Positions 51,931-60,239 of a DNA stretch of 60,269 nt are shown piece after piece. The position numbers were made by a program, and so were the translations under genes. The notes under the pieces are model-generated. The model ran no database searches and had not been told where the DNA came from. It was given only the letters and a program-made list of their open reading frames with translations. The stretch is from Acidimicrobiia bacterium (lineage in GTDB: Bacteria > Actinomycetota > Acidimicrobiia > Spongiisociales > UBA11373): contig JBBDMM010000006.1 in assembly GCA_040878325.1 (NCBI GenBank), forward strand, positions 246,015 to 306,283, read 5' to 3'. The first letter of the stretch is position 1. Each line of letters starts with the position of its first letter.

Positions 51931-51975
51931 GCTCGGCGGGAGAGTACCGGTCGTTTAGCGGGTGCCGTCGGCGCC

Positions 51976-54141
51976 TTACGAGCCATATCGTCTCAGCCGC
52001 AGCGAGTTGCTGACCACGCTGACGCTGGAGAACGCCATGGCCCCGGCGGCGATCATCGGGTTGAGGAGGCCGAGGGCTGCCAGAGGGATCGCGGCGATGT
52101 TGTAGGCGAAGGCCCAGGCCAGGTTCTGCCGGATGACCCGGAAGGTGGCCCCCGCCAGGCCGAGGGCGACTTCGGCGAGGGCGGGGTCACCCGACATGAG
52201 CACCACGTCGCCGGCTTCGATGGCGACGTCGGAGCCAGTGCCGATGGCGATGCCGAGATCAGCGCGGGTGAGGGCGGGGGCATCGTTGACGCCGTCGCCG
52301 ACGAACGCCACCTTGCGGCCTGCGGCCTGAAGGCGGGCGACCTCCTCGGACTTTTCACCAGGGAGCACCTCGGCGATGACCCGGCCGATGCCGACCGTCT
52401 CGGCGATCGCCATCGCGGTACGGCGGTTGTCGCCCGTGATCATGATCACCTCGACCCCCCTGTCCTGGAGGGCGCGCACCGTCGGCTCGGCAGTGGGGCG
52501 CACCGTGTCCGCTACGCCGAGGGCTGCGCGGACCTCCCCATCCCAACCGGCGAGGAAGGCGGTGAGACCGCGTCCCTCCATCGCGACCATCGCCTCCTCG
52601 TACTTCTCCGCGCCGCCAAATCCGGCCTCGGCCATCAGTTTCGGTCTCCCCACGGTCACCGCAATGCCGTCGACGGTTCCGCGCAGCCCCAGCCCGGGCA
52701 GGTTCTCAAAGGTGCTGGGGCGTACCAGGGTCGTGCCGCGCTCTTCGGCTCCCAGGGCCACGGCCCTGCCGATCGGATGCTCGCTGGCCCCCTCGACGGA
52801 TCCGACCAGATGAAGGACCCGGGGTTCCGCCTCGTCGGTCACCAACTCGGCGAGCGTCATCGCGCCGCGGGTGAGGGTTCCGGTCTTGTCGAAGACCACT
52901 GTGTCGATCGATCTGGTGCGTTCGAAGACGTCGGCGTTGCGGAACAGCACGCCCAACTCGGCCCCGCGTCCGCTGCCAACCATGATCGCGGTGGGGGTGG
53001 CCAACCCGAGGGCGCACGGGCACGCGATGATGAGGACCGCCACCGAGGCTCGCAGCGCGGAGACGACCTCCCCATCGATCGCCATCCACGCGACGAAGGT
53101 GCCGGCTGCGATCAACATGACGATCGGCACGAAGATGCCTGAGATACGGTCGGCGAGGTGCTGAATCGGCGCTTTGGTCGCCTGGGCGTCCTCCACCAGA
53201 CGGACGATCTGGGCGAGTGCCGTGTCCGACCCGACCCGGGTCGCCTCGACGACGATGTTCCCCTGCTGATTTATTGTTGCACCGAAAACTTCGTTGCCAG
53301 GTCCCTTGCTGACCGGCATCGACTCACCGGTGAGCATGCTTTCGTCGAATGACGACTCTCCTTCGACGATTCGGGCGTCGGTGGGGACCTTTTCCCCCGG
53401 ACGGACGACCAATCGGTCACCCGGCATCACCTGATCTACGGGGATGGTGACTTCACGGCCGTCACGAATCACCCGCGCCTCCTTGGCGCCCAATTCGAGG
53501 AGCCTGGTGATTGCACTCGAGGCGCGGCCCTTGCTACGCGACTCGAAGAACCGCCCGAGAAGGATCAGAGTGATGATGACGGCGGCCGTCTCGAAGAACA
53601 GGTGTTCTCCGGCGAAGAAGGCCCACACCGAATACCCGTACGCGGCCAGCGTGCCCATCGAGACGAGCGTGTCCATGTTGGCCGAGAAGGAACGGAGGCG
53701 GACAGTGGCGGCCCGATGGAACTGCCACCCGAACACGAACTCGACGGGGGTGGTCAGCGCCCACGCGACTATCCCCACCCACCTGGCTTCCGGCCCGAAC
53801 ATCGACAAGGCCACCACCGGGACTGTCAGCACCGCGGCAGAAATCGCGTTGCGGGCCTGATACCGGGTTTCGGCGTCATACCGGTCGGCGAGGCTCTCCC
53901 GCTCGCTGTCCTTCTCGATCACCGAGGCGCGGTAGCCGATCTTGGATACGGCTTCGCTCAGCGCCGCAAGGTCGACGGTCGGCCCCACCACCAATCGCGC
54001 CTCCTGGCCCGCCAGGGAGACCACCGCCGACTCCACCCCGGGTTGTTTGGACAGGACGCGTTCGACCCGCACCGCGCAGGATGCGCAAGTCATCCCCTCG
54101 ACGTCGAACAGCACCGACGTGCCGTTTTTGGTATCGGTCAT
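51976..54141 (-). CDS. copA: Copper-translocating P1B-type ATPase
   Basis: A 721-residue P1B ATPase exporting Cu+. An N-terminal heavy-metal-associated domain ([12 protein letters not shown]) is followed by eight membrane helices, the transport motif ACPCALG, phosphorylation site [18 protein letters not shown] in the nucleotide domain and [10 protein letters not shown]. All key residues are intact. GAGGA lies 6 nt before the ATG. The small copper chaperone gene is immediately upstream on the same strand. Confidence 0.95.
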   Translation of the reverse strand: MTDTKNGTSVLFDVEGMTCASCAVRVERVLSKQPGVESAVVSLAGQEARLVVGPTVDLAALSEAVSKIGYRASVIEKDSERESLADRYDAETRYQARNAISAAVLTVPVVALSMFGPEARWVGIVAWALTTPVEFVFGWQFHRAATVRLRSFSANMDTLVSMGTLAAYGYSVWAFFAGEHLFFETAAVIITLILLGRFFESRSKGRASSAITRLLELGAKEARVIRDGREVTIPVDQVMPGDRLVVRPGEKVPTDARIVEGESSFDESMLTGESMPVSKGPGNEVFGATINQQGNIVVEATRVGSDTALAQIVRLVEDAQATKAPIQHLADRISGIFVPIVMLIAAGTFVAWMAIDGEVVSALRASVAVLIIACPCALGLATPTAIMVGSGRGAELGVLFRNADVFERTRSIDTVVFDKTGTLTRGAMTLAELVTDEAEPRVLHLVGSVEGASEHPIGRAVALGAEERGTTLVRPSTFENLPGLGLRGTVDGIAVTVGRPKLMAEAGFGGAEKYEEAMVAMEGRGLTAFLAGWDGEVRAALGVADTVRPTAEPTVRALQDRGVEVIMITGDNRRTAMAIAETVGIGRVIAEVLPGEKSEEVARLQAAGRKVAFVGDGVNDAPALTRADLGIAIGTGSDVAIEAGDVVLMSGDPALAEVALGLAGATFRVIRQNLAWAFAYNIAAIPLAALGLLNPMIAAGAMAFSSVSVVSNSLRLRRYGS

Positions 54142-54182
54142 GTTGGTCCTCAGCCCCAGTCAGGCTCTAGCGGGCAGCGGGC

Positions 54183-54395
54183 TCAGGCCTGTGCCGGGAC
54201 TTCGTATCCCTGGCTTTCGATGGCGCCGACGATGTCGTCGAGCGTCGCCGGGTCGCCGAACGCCACCGAAACGGTGGCCTTGTCGACGTCCACGGTTGCC
54301 CGCTCCACGCCGGGTATGGCGGATACGGCACCCTCGATCGACATCTTGCAGTGGTCGCAGTGGATCTCGGGCACCGAGAGCGTGTTCTCGGTCAT
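54183..54395 (-). CDS. copZ: Copper chaperone (HMA domain)
   Basis: A 70-residue HMA protein. The Cu-binding motif is HCDHCKMS, and the beta-alpha-beta-beta-alpha-beta fold length is complete. GGGAG precedes the ATG at 54395. It would pass Cu+ to CopA, encoded 41 bp downstream. No CsoR-type regulator is present here. Confidence 0.93.
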   Translation of the reverse strand: MTENTLSVPEIHCDHCKMSIEGAVSAIPGVERATVDVDKATVSVAFGDPATLDDIVGAIESQGYEVPAQA

Positions 54396-54489
54396 GGATC
54401 TCCCTCTCGTGTTGTGGTTCGGCGGATGGTGCTGGCACCCGTTACTCATGAAACCACGTTCAGGGCGGGATCATGCCCGAGGGATCGAG

Positions 54490-55818
54490 TCACGAGAGCG
54501 TCTCGCCGTCGACGAGCCCGAGGCGGAATGCGAGCGAGCGGATGGGTTCCACGTCGGCGGCGAGCAGTTCGGGGCGGGCTTCGAGCCCCTCGACGACCAG
54601 CCGGGCCTCGACGCGCAACGGCTCGGCTCGATCGGGGAGTTCCTCGGTTTCCAGGTGGTCGCGGAGTGCGCCGAGGGCCTCGATCAAGGTTTCCGCCACC
54701 GCTGGTTGGGTGGTCGAAGCCACGCGGATCTCCGCAAACGCGTGGCGAACCCAGTCAGAACGGCTCCATGACTGGGGGAGGAAGAGGCGTTCGCCAGAGT
54801 CGGTGTGGAGTACGCGGGGCGGAAGGTCGCGCACCAACACCTCGCGCAGGATCGCCATCAGGTTGAGGATCACCTCGTTGGCGGTCGTCGGATCGTTGAT
54901 TCCGGGAGAGAGGGCACGCAGGGCAATATCGACGAGTTGCCTGATCCCGAACGTGGCGTCGGTCCGGGCCCGCCGCCGTTCGCCCACAGAGAACTGGCGC
55001 CGGAACAGTGCCTCGTCGACGTCGACACCCTCCTCGAGCGGCCAGATGGTGATCAGGGGCGACCCGACGGCGACAAATCCCCCGACGGTGGTGTCGAGGC
55101 GGGCGAATGCGCCGGGTGGGATGGCGAGCAGCAGGTGTTCGGTGCGCACGGCCAGCACCCAGCCGTCGGTGGAGCTCGTGACGGTGACCGACTCGCCCCC
55201 GGGCAGGGGCGTCGGCTCGGAGGCGAGCTCGATCGGCGTACCTCGTTCGGGCATATAGGACCTGACACGGGAAAGCGTCTCATCGGTGGTGCGACGGATG
55301 ATCTCGCCCACTTGCATCACCTGGATGCTGCGGTCGATGAACGCCACGATTGCCAGCACAGACACCAGCGCCAGGACGAGGGCAAGGGTGACGGCGAACG
55401 ATCGGTAGGCGCCGACGGCTTCGGGGCCGGGATCGATGCGGATCCGGCTCAGCACGAGGAGCGTGTAGGTGAACGATCCAACCACGATGCCGATCACCGT
55501 CTGCTGGAACCGGGTTCCGAACACCGTGGGCACCACCCGCGGCGAGAACTGGCTGGAGGCGAGCTGCACCGCAACCACCGTTATGGAGATGACGATTCCT
55601 GCCACGGTGATTGTGGCCGCCGCTGCCGTGGTGAGAATGGCCCGGGCGCTGCCGACGGTCGTCATCAGCAGGAAGGGGGTCCCGTCGATGGTTTCCCGGA
55701 AGTTGGTGTCGATCCACGAGGTGGCGACGGCGAGGAGGATGGCCACGACGATCCCGAACAGCGGCACGTAGAAGAGGCTGTCGCGAATCTTGTCGCCGAT
55801 GCGCAATCGTTCGGCCAT
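54490..55818 (-). CDS. DUF2254 membrane protein
   Basis: A 442-residue protein of the DUF2254 family: four membrane helices (about 15-160) and a cytoplasmic region with LSPGINDPTTANEVILNLMA, the best-conserved family stretch. Function is unknown. TACCCT lies 7 nt before the ATG at 55818, supporting this start over the longer frame and a leaderless message. Confidence 0.85.
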   Translation of the reverse strand: MAERLRIGDKIRDSLFYVPLFGIVVAILLAVATSWIDTNFRETIDGTPFLLMTTVGSARAILTTAAAATITVAGIVISITVVAVQLASSQFSPRVVPTVFGTRFQQTVIGIVVGSFTYTLLVLSRIRIDPGPEAVGAYRSFAVTLALVLALVSVLAIVAFIDRSIQVMQVGEIIRRTTDETLSRVRSYMPERGTPIELASEPTPLPGGESVTVTSSTDGWVLAVRTEHLLLAIPPGAFARLDTTVGGFVAVGSPLITIWPLEEGVDVDEALFRRQFSVGERRRARTDATFGIRQLVDIALRALSPGINDPTTANEVILNLMAILREVLVRDLPPRVLHTDSGERLFLPQSWSRSDWVRHAFAEIRVASTTQPAVAETLIEALGALRDHLETEELPDRAEPLRVEARLVVEGLEARPELLAADVEPIRSLAFRLGLVDGETLS

Positions 55819-55834
55819 CAGAGAAAGGGTAGGC

Positions 55835-55946
55835 GGGGGAGGGGGAGGTGGCGCCGTCCGAAGGGCGGTGACGGAGGGGCCGTGCGGTGGCCCGACGCGC
55901 CCACCCTCGTCGCCAATCGCCAATCGCCAATCGCCAATCGCCAATC
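55835..55946. repeat. GC-rich repeat copy 6 and (GCCAATC)5 array
   Basis: 55835-55889 matches repeat copy 2 almost base for base (GGTGGCGCCGTCCGAAGGGC, GACGGAGGGGCCGTGCGG). Five exact GCCAATC heptamers follow at 55912-55946. Confidence 0.9.
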
Positions 55947-56075
55947 GCCCAATCAGGCTGACGTTGGGGCCGTCAGCGGGTCGTGTCGTGCCGATTTCGG
56001 CCGTTAGGGTCGAACGAAGCGTTACCTCGACCGTTTCCGTATTGCGCATTTGCGCTCTCTCCTAACCTCGGGATC

Positions 56076-57032
56076 GTGCAGATTCACCCCGACATCGTCT
56101 CGGCCATCGGGAACACCCCGCTGGTGCGGCTCTCCCGGTTGCATCCTCCGGGCAATCTCGTCGCCAAGATCGAGTACACCAACCCCGGCGGGTCGATCAA
56201 GGACCGCATCGGGCTGGGCATGATCGAGCGGGCGGAACGGGAGGGAACGCTCCACCCGGGCGACACGATCGTCGAACCGACGAGCGGCAACACCGGGGTC
56301 GGCCTGGCGATGGCGGCGGCGATCAAGGGCTACCGACTGATCGCGGTGATGGCCGACAAGCAGTCGAAGGAGAAGCAGGATCTCCTGCGAGCGTTCGGGG
56401 CGGAGGTGTTGGTGTGCCCCACCGAGGTGGCGCCAGACGATCCCACCTCCTACTACTCGGTGGCCGAACGCCTCGCTTCTCAGCCGGGCCACTTCCGCCC
56501 CGATCAGTATTCGAACCCGGCGAATCCCGAGGCGCACTACCGGGCCACCGGACCGGAGTTGTGGAAGCAGACCGACGGGCAGGTCGGCGTCCTTGTCGTC
56601 GGCGTCGGGACGGGCGGCACGATCACCGGCATGGGGCGGTACTTGAAGGAGCAGAACCCCGGGATCAGGGTGGTGGGAGTCGACCCCGAGGGGTCGATCT
56701 ACACGGCGGCGTCGGAGGACGACGTGACCTCCTACCTGATCGAGGGCGTCGGGGAGGACTTCTGGCCTGAGGCGTTCGACCGCTCCGTGGTCGACGAGTA
56801 CGAGATGGTGGGGGACAAGGATGCGTTTCTGATGGCGCGGCGGGTGGTGCGGGAAGAGGGAGTCTTCGTGGGGGGTTCGGGGGGTATGGCCCTTGTTGGC
56901 GCCCTGCGTTCTGCCGTGAGGTATCCCGACGACCTCGTGGTCGTGGTGATCCCCGACAGCGGCCGCAGCTACATCTCGAAGATCTTCGACGACGAATGGA
57001 TGGCGGCGCGGGGCATGCTGGAGGAATCGTGA
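56076..57032 (+). CDS. Cystathionine beta-synthase / cysteine synthase-like PLP enzyme
   Basis: A 318-residue fold-type II PLP enzyme. The PLP Lys is in NPGGSIKDRIG and the substrate loop is PTSGNTG; the phosphate loop is GTGGTITG. Residues EDDVTSYLIEGVGEDFWP resemble cystathionine beta-synthase more than O-acetylserine sulfhydrylase. The C-terminal CBS regulatory pair is absent. The GTG start has TAACCT 7 nt upstream. It overlaps the next gene by 4 bp; together they convert homocysteine to cysteine (reverse transsulfuration). Confidence 0.9.
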   Translation: MQIHPDIVSAIGNTPLVRLSRLHPPGNLVAKIEYTNPGGSIKDRIGLGMIERAEREGTLHPGDTIVEPTSGNTGVGLAMAAAIKGYRLIAVMADKQSKEKQDLLRAFGAEVLVCPTEVAPDDPTSYYSVAERLASQPGHFRPDQYSNPANPEAHYRATGPELWKQTDGQVGVLVVGVGTGGTITGMGRYLKEQNPGIRVVGVDPEGSIYTAASEDDVTSYLIEGVGEDFWPEAFDRSVVDEYEMVGDKDAFLMARRVVREEGVFVGGSGGMALVGALRSAVRYPDDLVVVVIPDSGRSYISKIFDDEWMAARGMLEES

Positions 57033-58171
57033 AGTTCGAAACCAAGGCGATCCATGCCGGCCAGGAGCCGGAACCGACCACCGGGTCGGTCGTAGTGCCG
57101 ATCTACGCCACCAGCACCTATGCCCAGGATGCGCCTGGCAAGCATTCGGGGTACGAGTACTCCCGAACCGACAACCCCACCCGCTCGGCGCTACAGACCG
57201 CCCTCGCTGCGCTCGAGGGCGTCGACGAAGCCGGCGGAGGGGGATCGGTCGCGACCTCCTCCGGGATGGCCGCTGCCGCGCTCTGCGGCTACCTGATGAA
57301 GTCCACCGACCACGTGCTGCTGCCGGACGACGCGTACGGCGGCACCTTCCGCTTCTTCGCCCGGGTGCTCGGTGACCAGGGCTTCGGGTGGAGCGTGGCT
57401 CGCCCTACCGATCCCGAAGCGGTTGCCGCCGCCATCCGGCCGGACACGCGGATCGTGTGGTTGGAGACCCCGACCAACCCGCTGCTACGGGTCGCCGACA
57501 TCGCGGTGATTGCCGAGATCGCTCACGAGGCCGGGGCTCTGCTGGTGGTCGACAACACCTTTGCGACGCCGTACCTCCAGCGGCCGCTGGAGATGGGGGC
57601 AGACATCGTGCTCCACTCGACCACCAAGTATCTCGGAGGCCACAGCGACGTGGTGGGCGGTGCGCTGGTGACAGCCGACCCCGAGCTGCACGAGCGGCTG
57701 CGCTACCTCCAGAACGCTGCCGGACCGGTGCCGGGTCCGTTCGATGCATGGCTGGTGCTGCGCGGCCTGAAGACCCTGGCGGTGCGGATGGACCGGCACT
57801 GCGAGAACGCGATGGCCATTGCCCGATTCCTCGCCGCCGACGAGCGGGTGGCCGAGGTGATGTACCCCGGACTCGAGGAGCATCCCGACCACGCCCTCGC
57901 CCATCGGCAGATGGACGCTTTCGGAGGGATGATCTCGTTCCGCCCCGCTGGCGGGGTCGAGACCGCCCACCGCTTGGTCGAGGCGACCGAACTGTTCTTC
58001 CTCGCCGAGAGCCTCGGCGGGGTGGAATCACTTATCGAAGTGCCGGCGGCGATGACCCACCTGTCCGTCGTGGGGACCGAGCTCGAAGTTCCTCCTGACC
58101 TGGTGCGGCTCTCGGTGGGAATCGAGCACGTCGACGACCTCATCGAGGACCTCGACAGAGCATTGGGATAG
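57029..58171 (+). CDS. Cystathionine gamma-lyase/synthase family enzyme
   Basis: A 380-residue fold-type I PLP enzyme. [35 protein letters not shown] and the PLP Lys in [16 protein letters not shown] are typical. The pair with the upstream beta-synthase favours a gamma-lyase (cysteine-forming) role, though sequence alone does not exclude gamma-synthase. The GTG overlaps the preceding stop (GTGA). Confidence 0.92.
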   Translation: MKFETKAIHAGQEPEPTTGSVVVPIYATSTYAQDAPGKHSGYEYSRTDNPTRSALQTALAALEGVDEAGGGGSVATSSGMAAAALCGYLMKSTDHVLLPDDAYGGTFRFFARVLGDQGFGWSVARPTDPEAVAAAIRPDTRIVWLETPTNPLLRVADIAVIAEIAHEAGALLVVDNTFATPYLQRPLEMGADIVLHSTTKYLGGHSDVVGGALVTADPELHERLRYLQNAAGPVPGPFDAWLVLRGLKTLAVRMDRHCENAMAIARFLAADERVAEVMYPGLEEHPDHALAHRQMDAFGGMISFRPAGGVETAHRLVEATELFFLAESLGGVESLIEVPAAMTHLSVVGTELEVPPDLVRLSVGIEHVDDLIEDLDRALG

Positions 58172-58188
58172 GAAGCCGGCTTCCGCAA

Positions 58189-58260
58189 GAGAGTCAAGAA
58201 TCAAGAGTCAAGACTGGAGTTCTTGGATTCTTGACTCTTGATTCTTGATTCTTGACTCTC
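58189..58260. terminator. Inverted heptamer array forming a long hairpin
   Basis: The left arm (58189-58213) consists of GAGTCAA/GAATCAA units. The right arm (58229-58260) is its reverse complement plus one extra GATTCTT unit; the loop is 15 nt. It lies between two convergent genes and can serve as a bidirectional terminator. Confidence 0.75.
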
Positions 58261-58261
58261 G

Positions 58262-58951
58262 CTAGATCTTCACCCCCAGCGCGTCGCAGAGGAACTGCAT
58301 GAACGGCTTCGCGGTGCGGCCGAGGGTGGCGTAGTCGGCGAGGAAGGTCGGGCCGGTCACCTGCTTCTTGGTGAGGGTGGTGCCGCCGATGAAGTCCTTT
58401 CGCCGGATGTCGTCCGCAAAAGGGTGGTCGGGGTCGAAGCCCTTCGGAACGCGGACCAGGGTGTCGTCGGTGTTGTGGGCGAAGGCGTCAGCGAATCTCT
58501 TGCCATAGGCCGCCCTCTTCCAGCCGGCCGGGTCGGCAGCGATCGCTGCCCGAATCGCGTACGCGTCGGCGGTGGCCGGTCTCCACAGGCCGACACCGGC
58601 GTACGAGGCCCCCGGCTCGATATGGAGGTACAGGCCGGGGGCATGGACGTCGTCCTTCGACGCGACGTGGCGGAACTGCATCCCGATGTGGGTCTTGTAG
58701 GGCGTCTTGTCTTTGGAGAACCGGGCGTCGCGGTGGATCCGGAAGAGTGATCCACCCACCTTGCGCGGATCGGCGACGAGATGGGGTGAGATCTTCATCA
58801 GAGGCGATGCAAAGTCCTCGATGAAGGCAAGAGCCGGATTCTGCACATGGTCGACGAATCGCTGCTGGTTGGCCTTGAACCAGTCGCGGTCGTTGTTGTC
58901 GGCGAGATCCTCGAGGAACGAGAAGGTGGCGTCGGTGAAGTAGCGGGTCAT
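58262..58951 (-). CDS. DUF2461 / TIGR02453 family protein
   Basis: A 229-residue protein of the TIGR02453 family (function unknown). Motifs include FLEDLADNNDRDWFKANQ at the N-terminus, RIHRDARFSKDKTPYKTHIG and GLYLHIEPGASYAGVG. Length is normal. TACGTT lies 6 nt before the ATG, with no Shine-Dalgarno. Confidence 0.9.
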   Translation of the reverse strand: MTRYFTDATFSFLEDLADNNDRDWFKANQQRFVDHVQNPALAFIEDFASPLMKISPHLVADPRKVGGSLFRIHRDARFSKDKTPYKTHIGMQFRHVASKDDVHAPGLYLHIEPGASYAGVGLWRPATADAYAIRAAIAADPAGWKRAAYGKRFADAFAHNTDDTLVRVPKGFDPDHPFADDIRRKDFIGGTTLTKKQVTGPTFLADYATLGRTAKPFMQFLCDALGVKI

Positions 58952-59003
58952 ACGGTCAACGTACCGTCTAGATGCCTGCGTGGGGAGGGGCTTGTCGGAC
59001 CGC

Positions 59004-59414
59004 TCAGCCGTTCGACGCGATCCTCGTGGGCTCGACGATGATGGTGACCCGGACGTCGCCCGGCTGGAGCCACTCGTACTTTTCGACCCCGAGATACTTC
59101 TGAGCGAGCGCGTCTATGACGTCCACACCGTCGGAGGTCCTCATCTCGATGACCTGTCCCTGGATCGAGTAGTTCGCATACGGCTCGTCCGGCACACTGA
59201 TGGAGATCGCCACCCGCGGATCCACCTGCATGTTCCGCCACTTGCGACGACCCTCGGCCGTGTTGAACACGATGTGGTCGCCGTCGCGCATCACCCACAT
59301 CGCGCTCGCCTGGGGCGATCCGTCGGGGTCCAGCGTCACCAGATGGGCGAAGGTCGGCCCATCCAGAATGTCCTTGAGTCGCGTCGGGAGTTCCACCTTT
59401 GCCTTGTTCTTCAT
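59004..59414 (-). CDS. PPOX-class (F420/FMN) split-barrel protein
   Basis: A 136-residue split beta-barrel flavin- or F420-binding protein of the pyridoxamine-phosphate-oxidase-like class. LVTLDPDGSPQASAMWV and the RRKWRNMQVDPRVAISI cofactor-phosphate region are typical of actinobacterial F420-dependent members. Substrate unknown. TACAGT lies 6 nt before the ATG. It diverges from the selenoprotein gene with a 60-bp gap. Confidence 0.88.
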   Translation of the reverse strand: MKNKAKVELPTRLKDILDGPTFAHLVTLDPDGSPQASAMWVMRDGDHIVFNTAEGRRKWRNMQVDPRVAISISVPDEPYANYSIQGQVIEMRTSDGVDVIDALAQKYLGVEKYEWLQPGDVRVTIIVEPTRIASNG

Positions 59415-59474
59415 GGCCCGACTGTAAAGGAACGCTGGACCAAGTCTGGATCGGCGGTCGCTAACCTCGGACCC

Positions 59475-59708
59475 ATGGACCTTTCGATCGAGTACTGCGC
59501 CGTTTGAGGCTATCGGGACCGTGCCGTGCGCATGGTTGACCAACTGCTCGAGGAGTTCGAGCATGACATCGAGAACTTCACGCTCATCCCTTCCCGCGGA
59601 GGGGTCTTCGAGGTGACCGTCGACGGTGACCTGATCTACAGCAAGAAGGCGACCGGCGAGCACGCCGACTACGAGGACGTCGCTCCGCAGATTCGGTCGC
59701 GTAAGTGA
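59475..59708 (+). CDS. SelW/Rdx-family selenoprotein (in-frame UGA = Sec)
   Basis: A 77-residue thioredoxin-like Rdx protein, if TGA 59505-59507 is read as selenocysteine. The N-terminus is MDLSIEYCAVUGYRDRA, with a CxxU redox motif (Cys8, Sec11) at the position of CxxU in SelW. The rest, including GGVFEVTVDGDLIYSKK, aligns with the SelW core. Without readthrough only a 60-codon fragment from 59526 would be called. TAACCT lies 7 nt before the ATG. A SECIS-like hairpin follows the UGA, and selA/selB are in this window. The stop overlaps the next gene (GTGA). Role: probable thiol redox protein. Confidence 0.93.
59505..59538 (+). promoter_or_regulatory. Putative bacterial SECIS element
   Basis: Ten nt after the UGA, ACCGTGC (59518-59524) pairs with GCATGGT (59530-59536) around a 5-nt loop, CGTGC, that contains the expected GU. 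The loop lies about 18 nt from the UGA, within the 16-37 nt range described for bacterial SECIS hairpins. It lies inside the coding region and does not break the SelW reading frame. Confidence 0.75.
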
Positions 59709-60154
59709 CCCTCGCCGAGCGACTGGGCGCCCGCGTCGGAGAAGACCTCGGGGTCGGTGAGTGGATGGAGATCACCCAGGATCGGGTGGACCGGTTCGCC
59801 GACCTCACCGAGGATCATCAGTGGATCCACCAGGCGGGGGAGCGCGCCGCCGCAGGCCCTTTCGGCGGCCCGATCGCCCACGGGTTTTTGACGCTCTCCC
59901 TGCTCACCCCACTGTCGGGCCCGGTCACCCGGAGCCTCACCGAAGGCTCCCGCATGGTCATCAACTACGGATTCGACCGGGTGCGCTTTGTCTCCCCGGT
60001 GCCGGTGGGTGGCCGGATCCGGGCACGAGGAAGGCTCGCCGAGGTCACCCCGGTCGACGGCGGCGCCCAGGCCAAGACCGATCTCACCATCGAAGTCGAA
60101 GGCACCGACCGCCCCGCAGTAGTGGCGGAGCATTTGATTCGCGTATACGAGTAG
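59705..60154 (+). CDS. MaoC-family (R)-enoyl-CoA hydratase-like protein
   Basis: A 149-residue hot-dog-fold protein. The hydratase motif is visible: DLTEDHQWIHQ (catalytic Asp/His) and PIAHGFLTLSLL. The usual substrate is an enoyl thioester; the exact one is unknown. The GTG overlaps the selenoprotein stop by 4 bp, so its translation is probably coupled to successful UGA readthrough. Confidence 0.88.
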   Translation: MTLAERLGARVGEDLGVGEWMEITQDRVDRFADLTEDHQWIHQAGERAAAGPFGGPIAHGFLTLSLLTPLSGPVTRSLTEGSRMVINYGFDRVRFVSPVPVGGRIRARGRLAEVTPVDGGAQAKTDLTIEVEGTDRPAVVAEHLIRVYE

Positions 60155-60179
60155 GCGCGGAGCGCAGCGATGGGCTATG

Positions 60180-60239
60180 GGCGAAAGGCGAAACCTCACC
60201 CCCAATGAGGGTCGGGCGGTTTCGCCCTTCGCCTTTTGC
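60180..60239 (+). terminator. Terminator after the MaoC gene
   Basis: GGCGAAAGGCGAAACC (60180-60195) pairs with 60218-60233 (one mismatch), followed by TTTTGCTTTT. This is the clearest stem plus T-rich terminator in the window; its arms are built from short GGCGAAA-like heptamers. Confidence 0.75.

Noticed and set aside
58189-58260. CRISPR-like array from repeated GATTCTT/GACTCTT
   Set aside because: Units are 7 bp with no spacers, and no cas genes are in the window.
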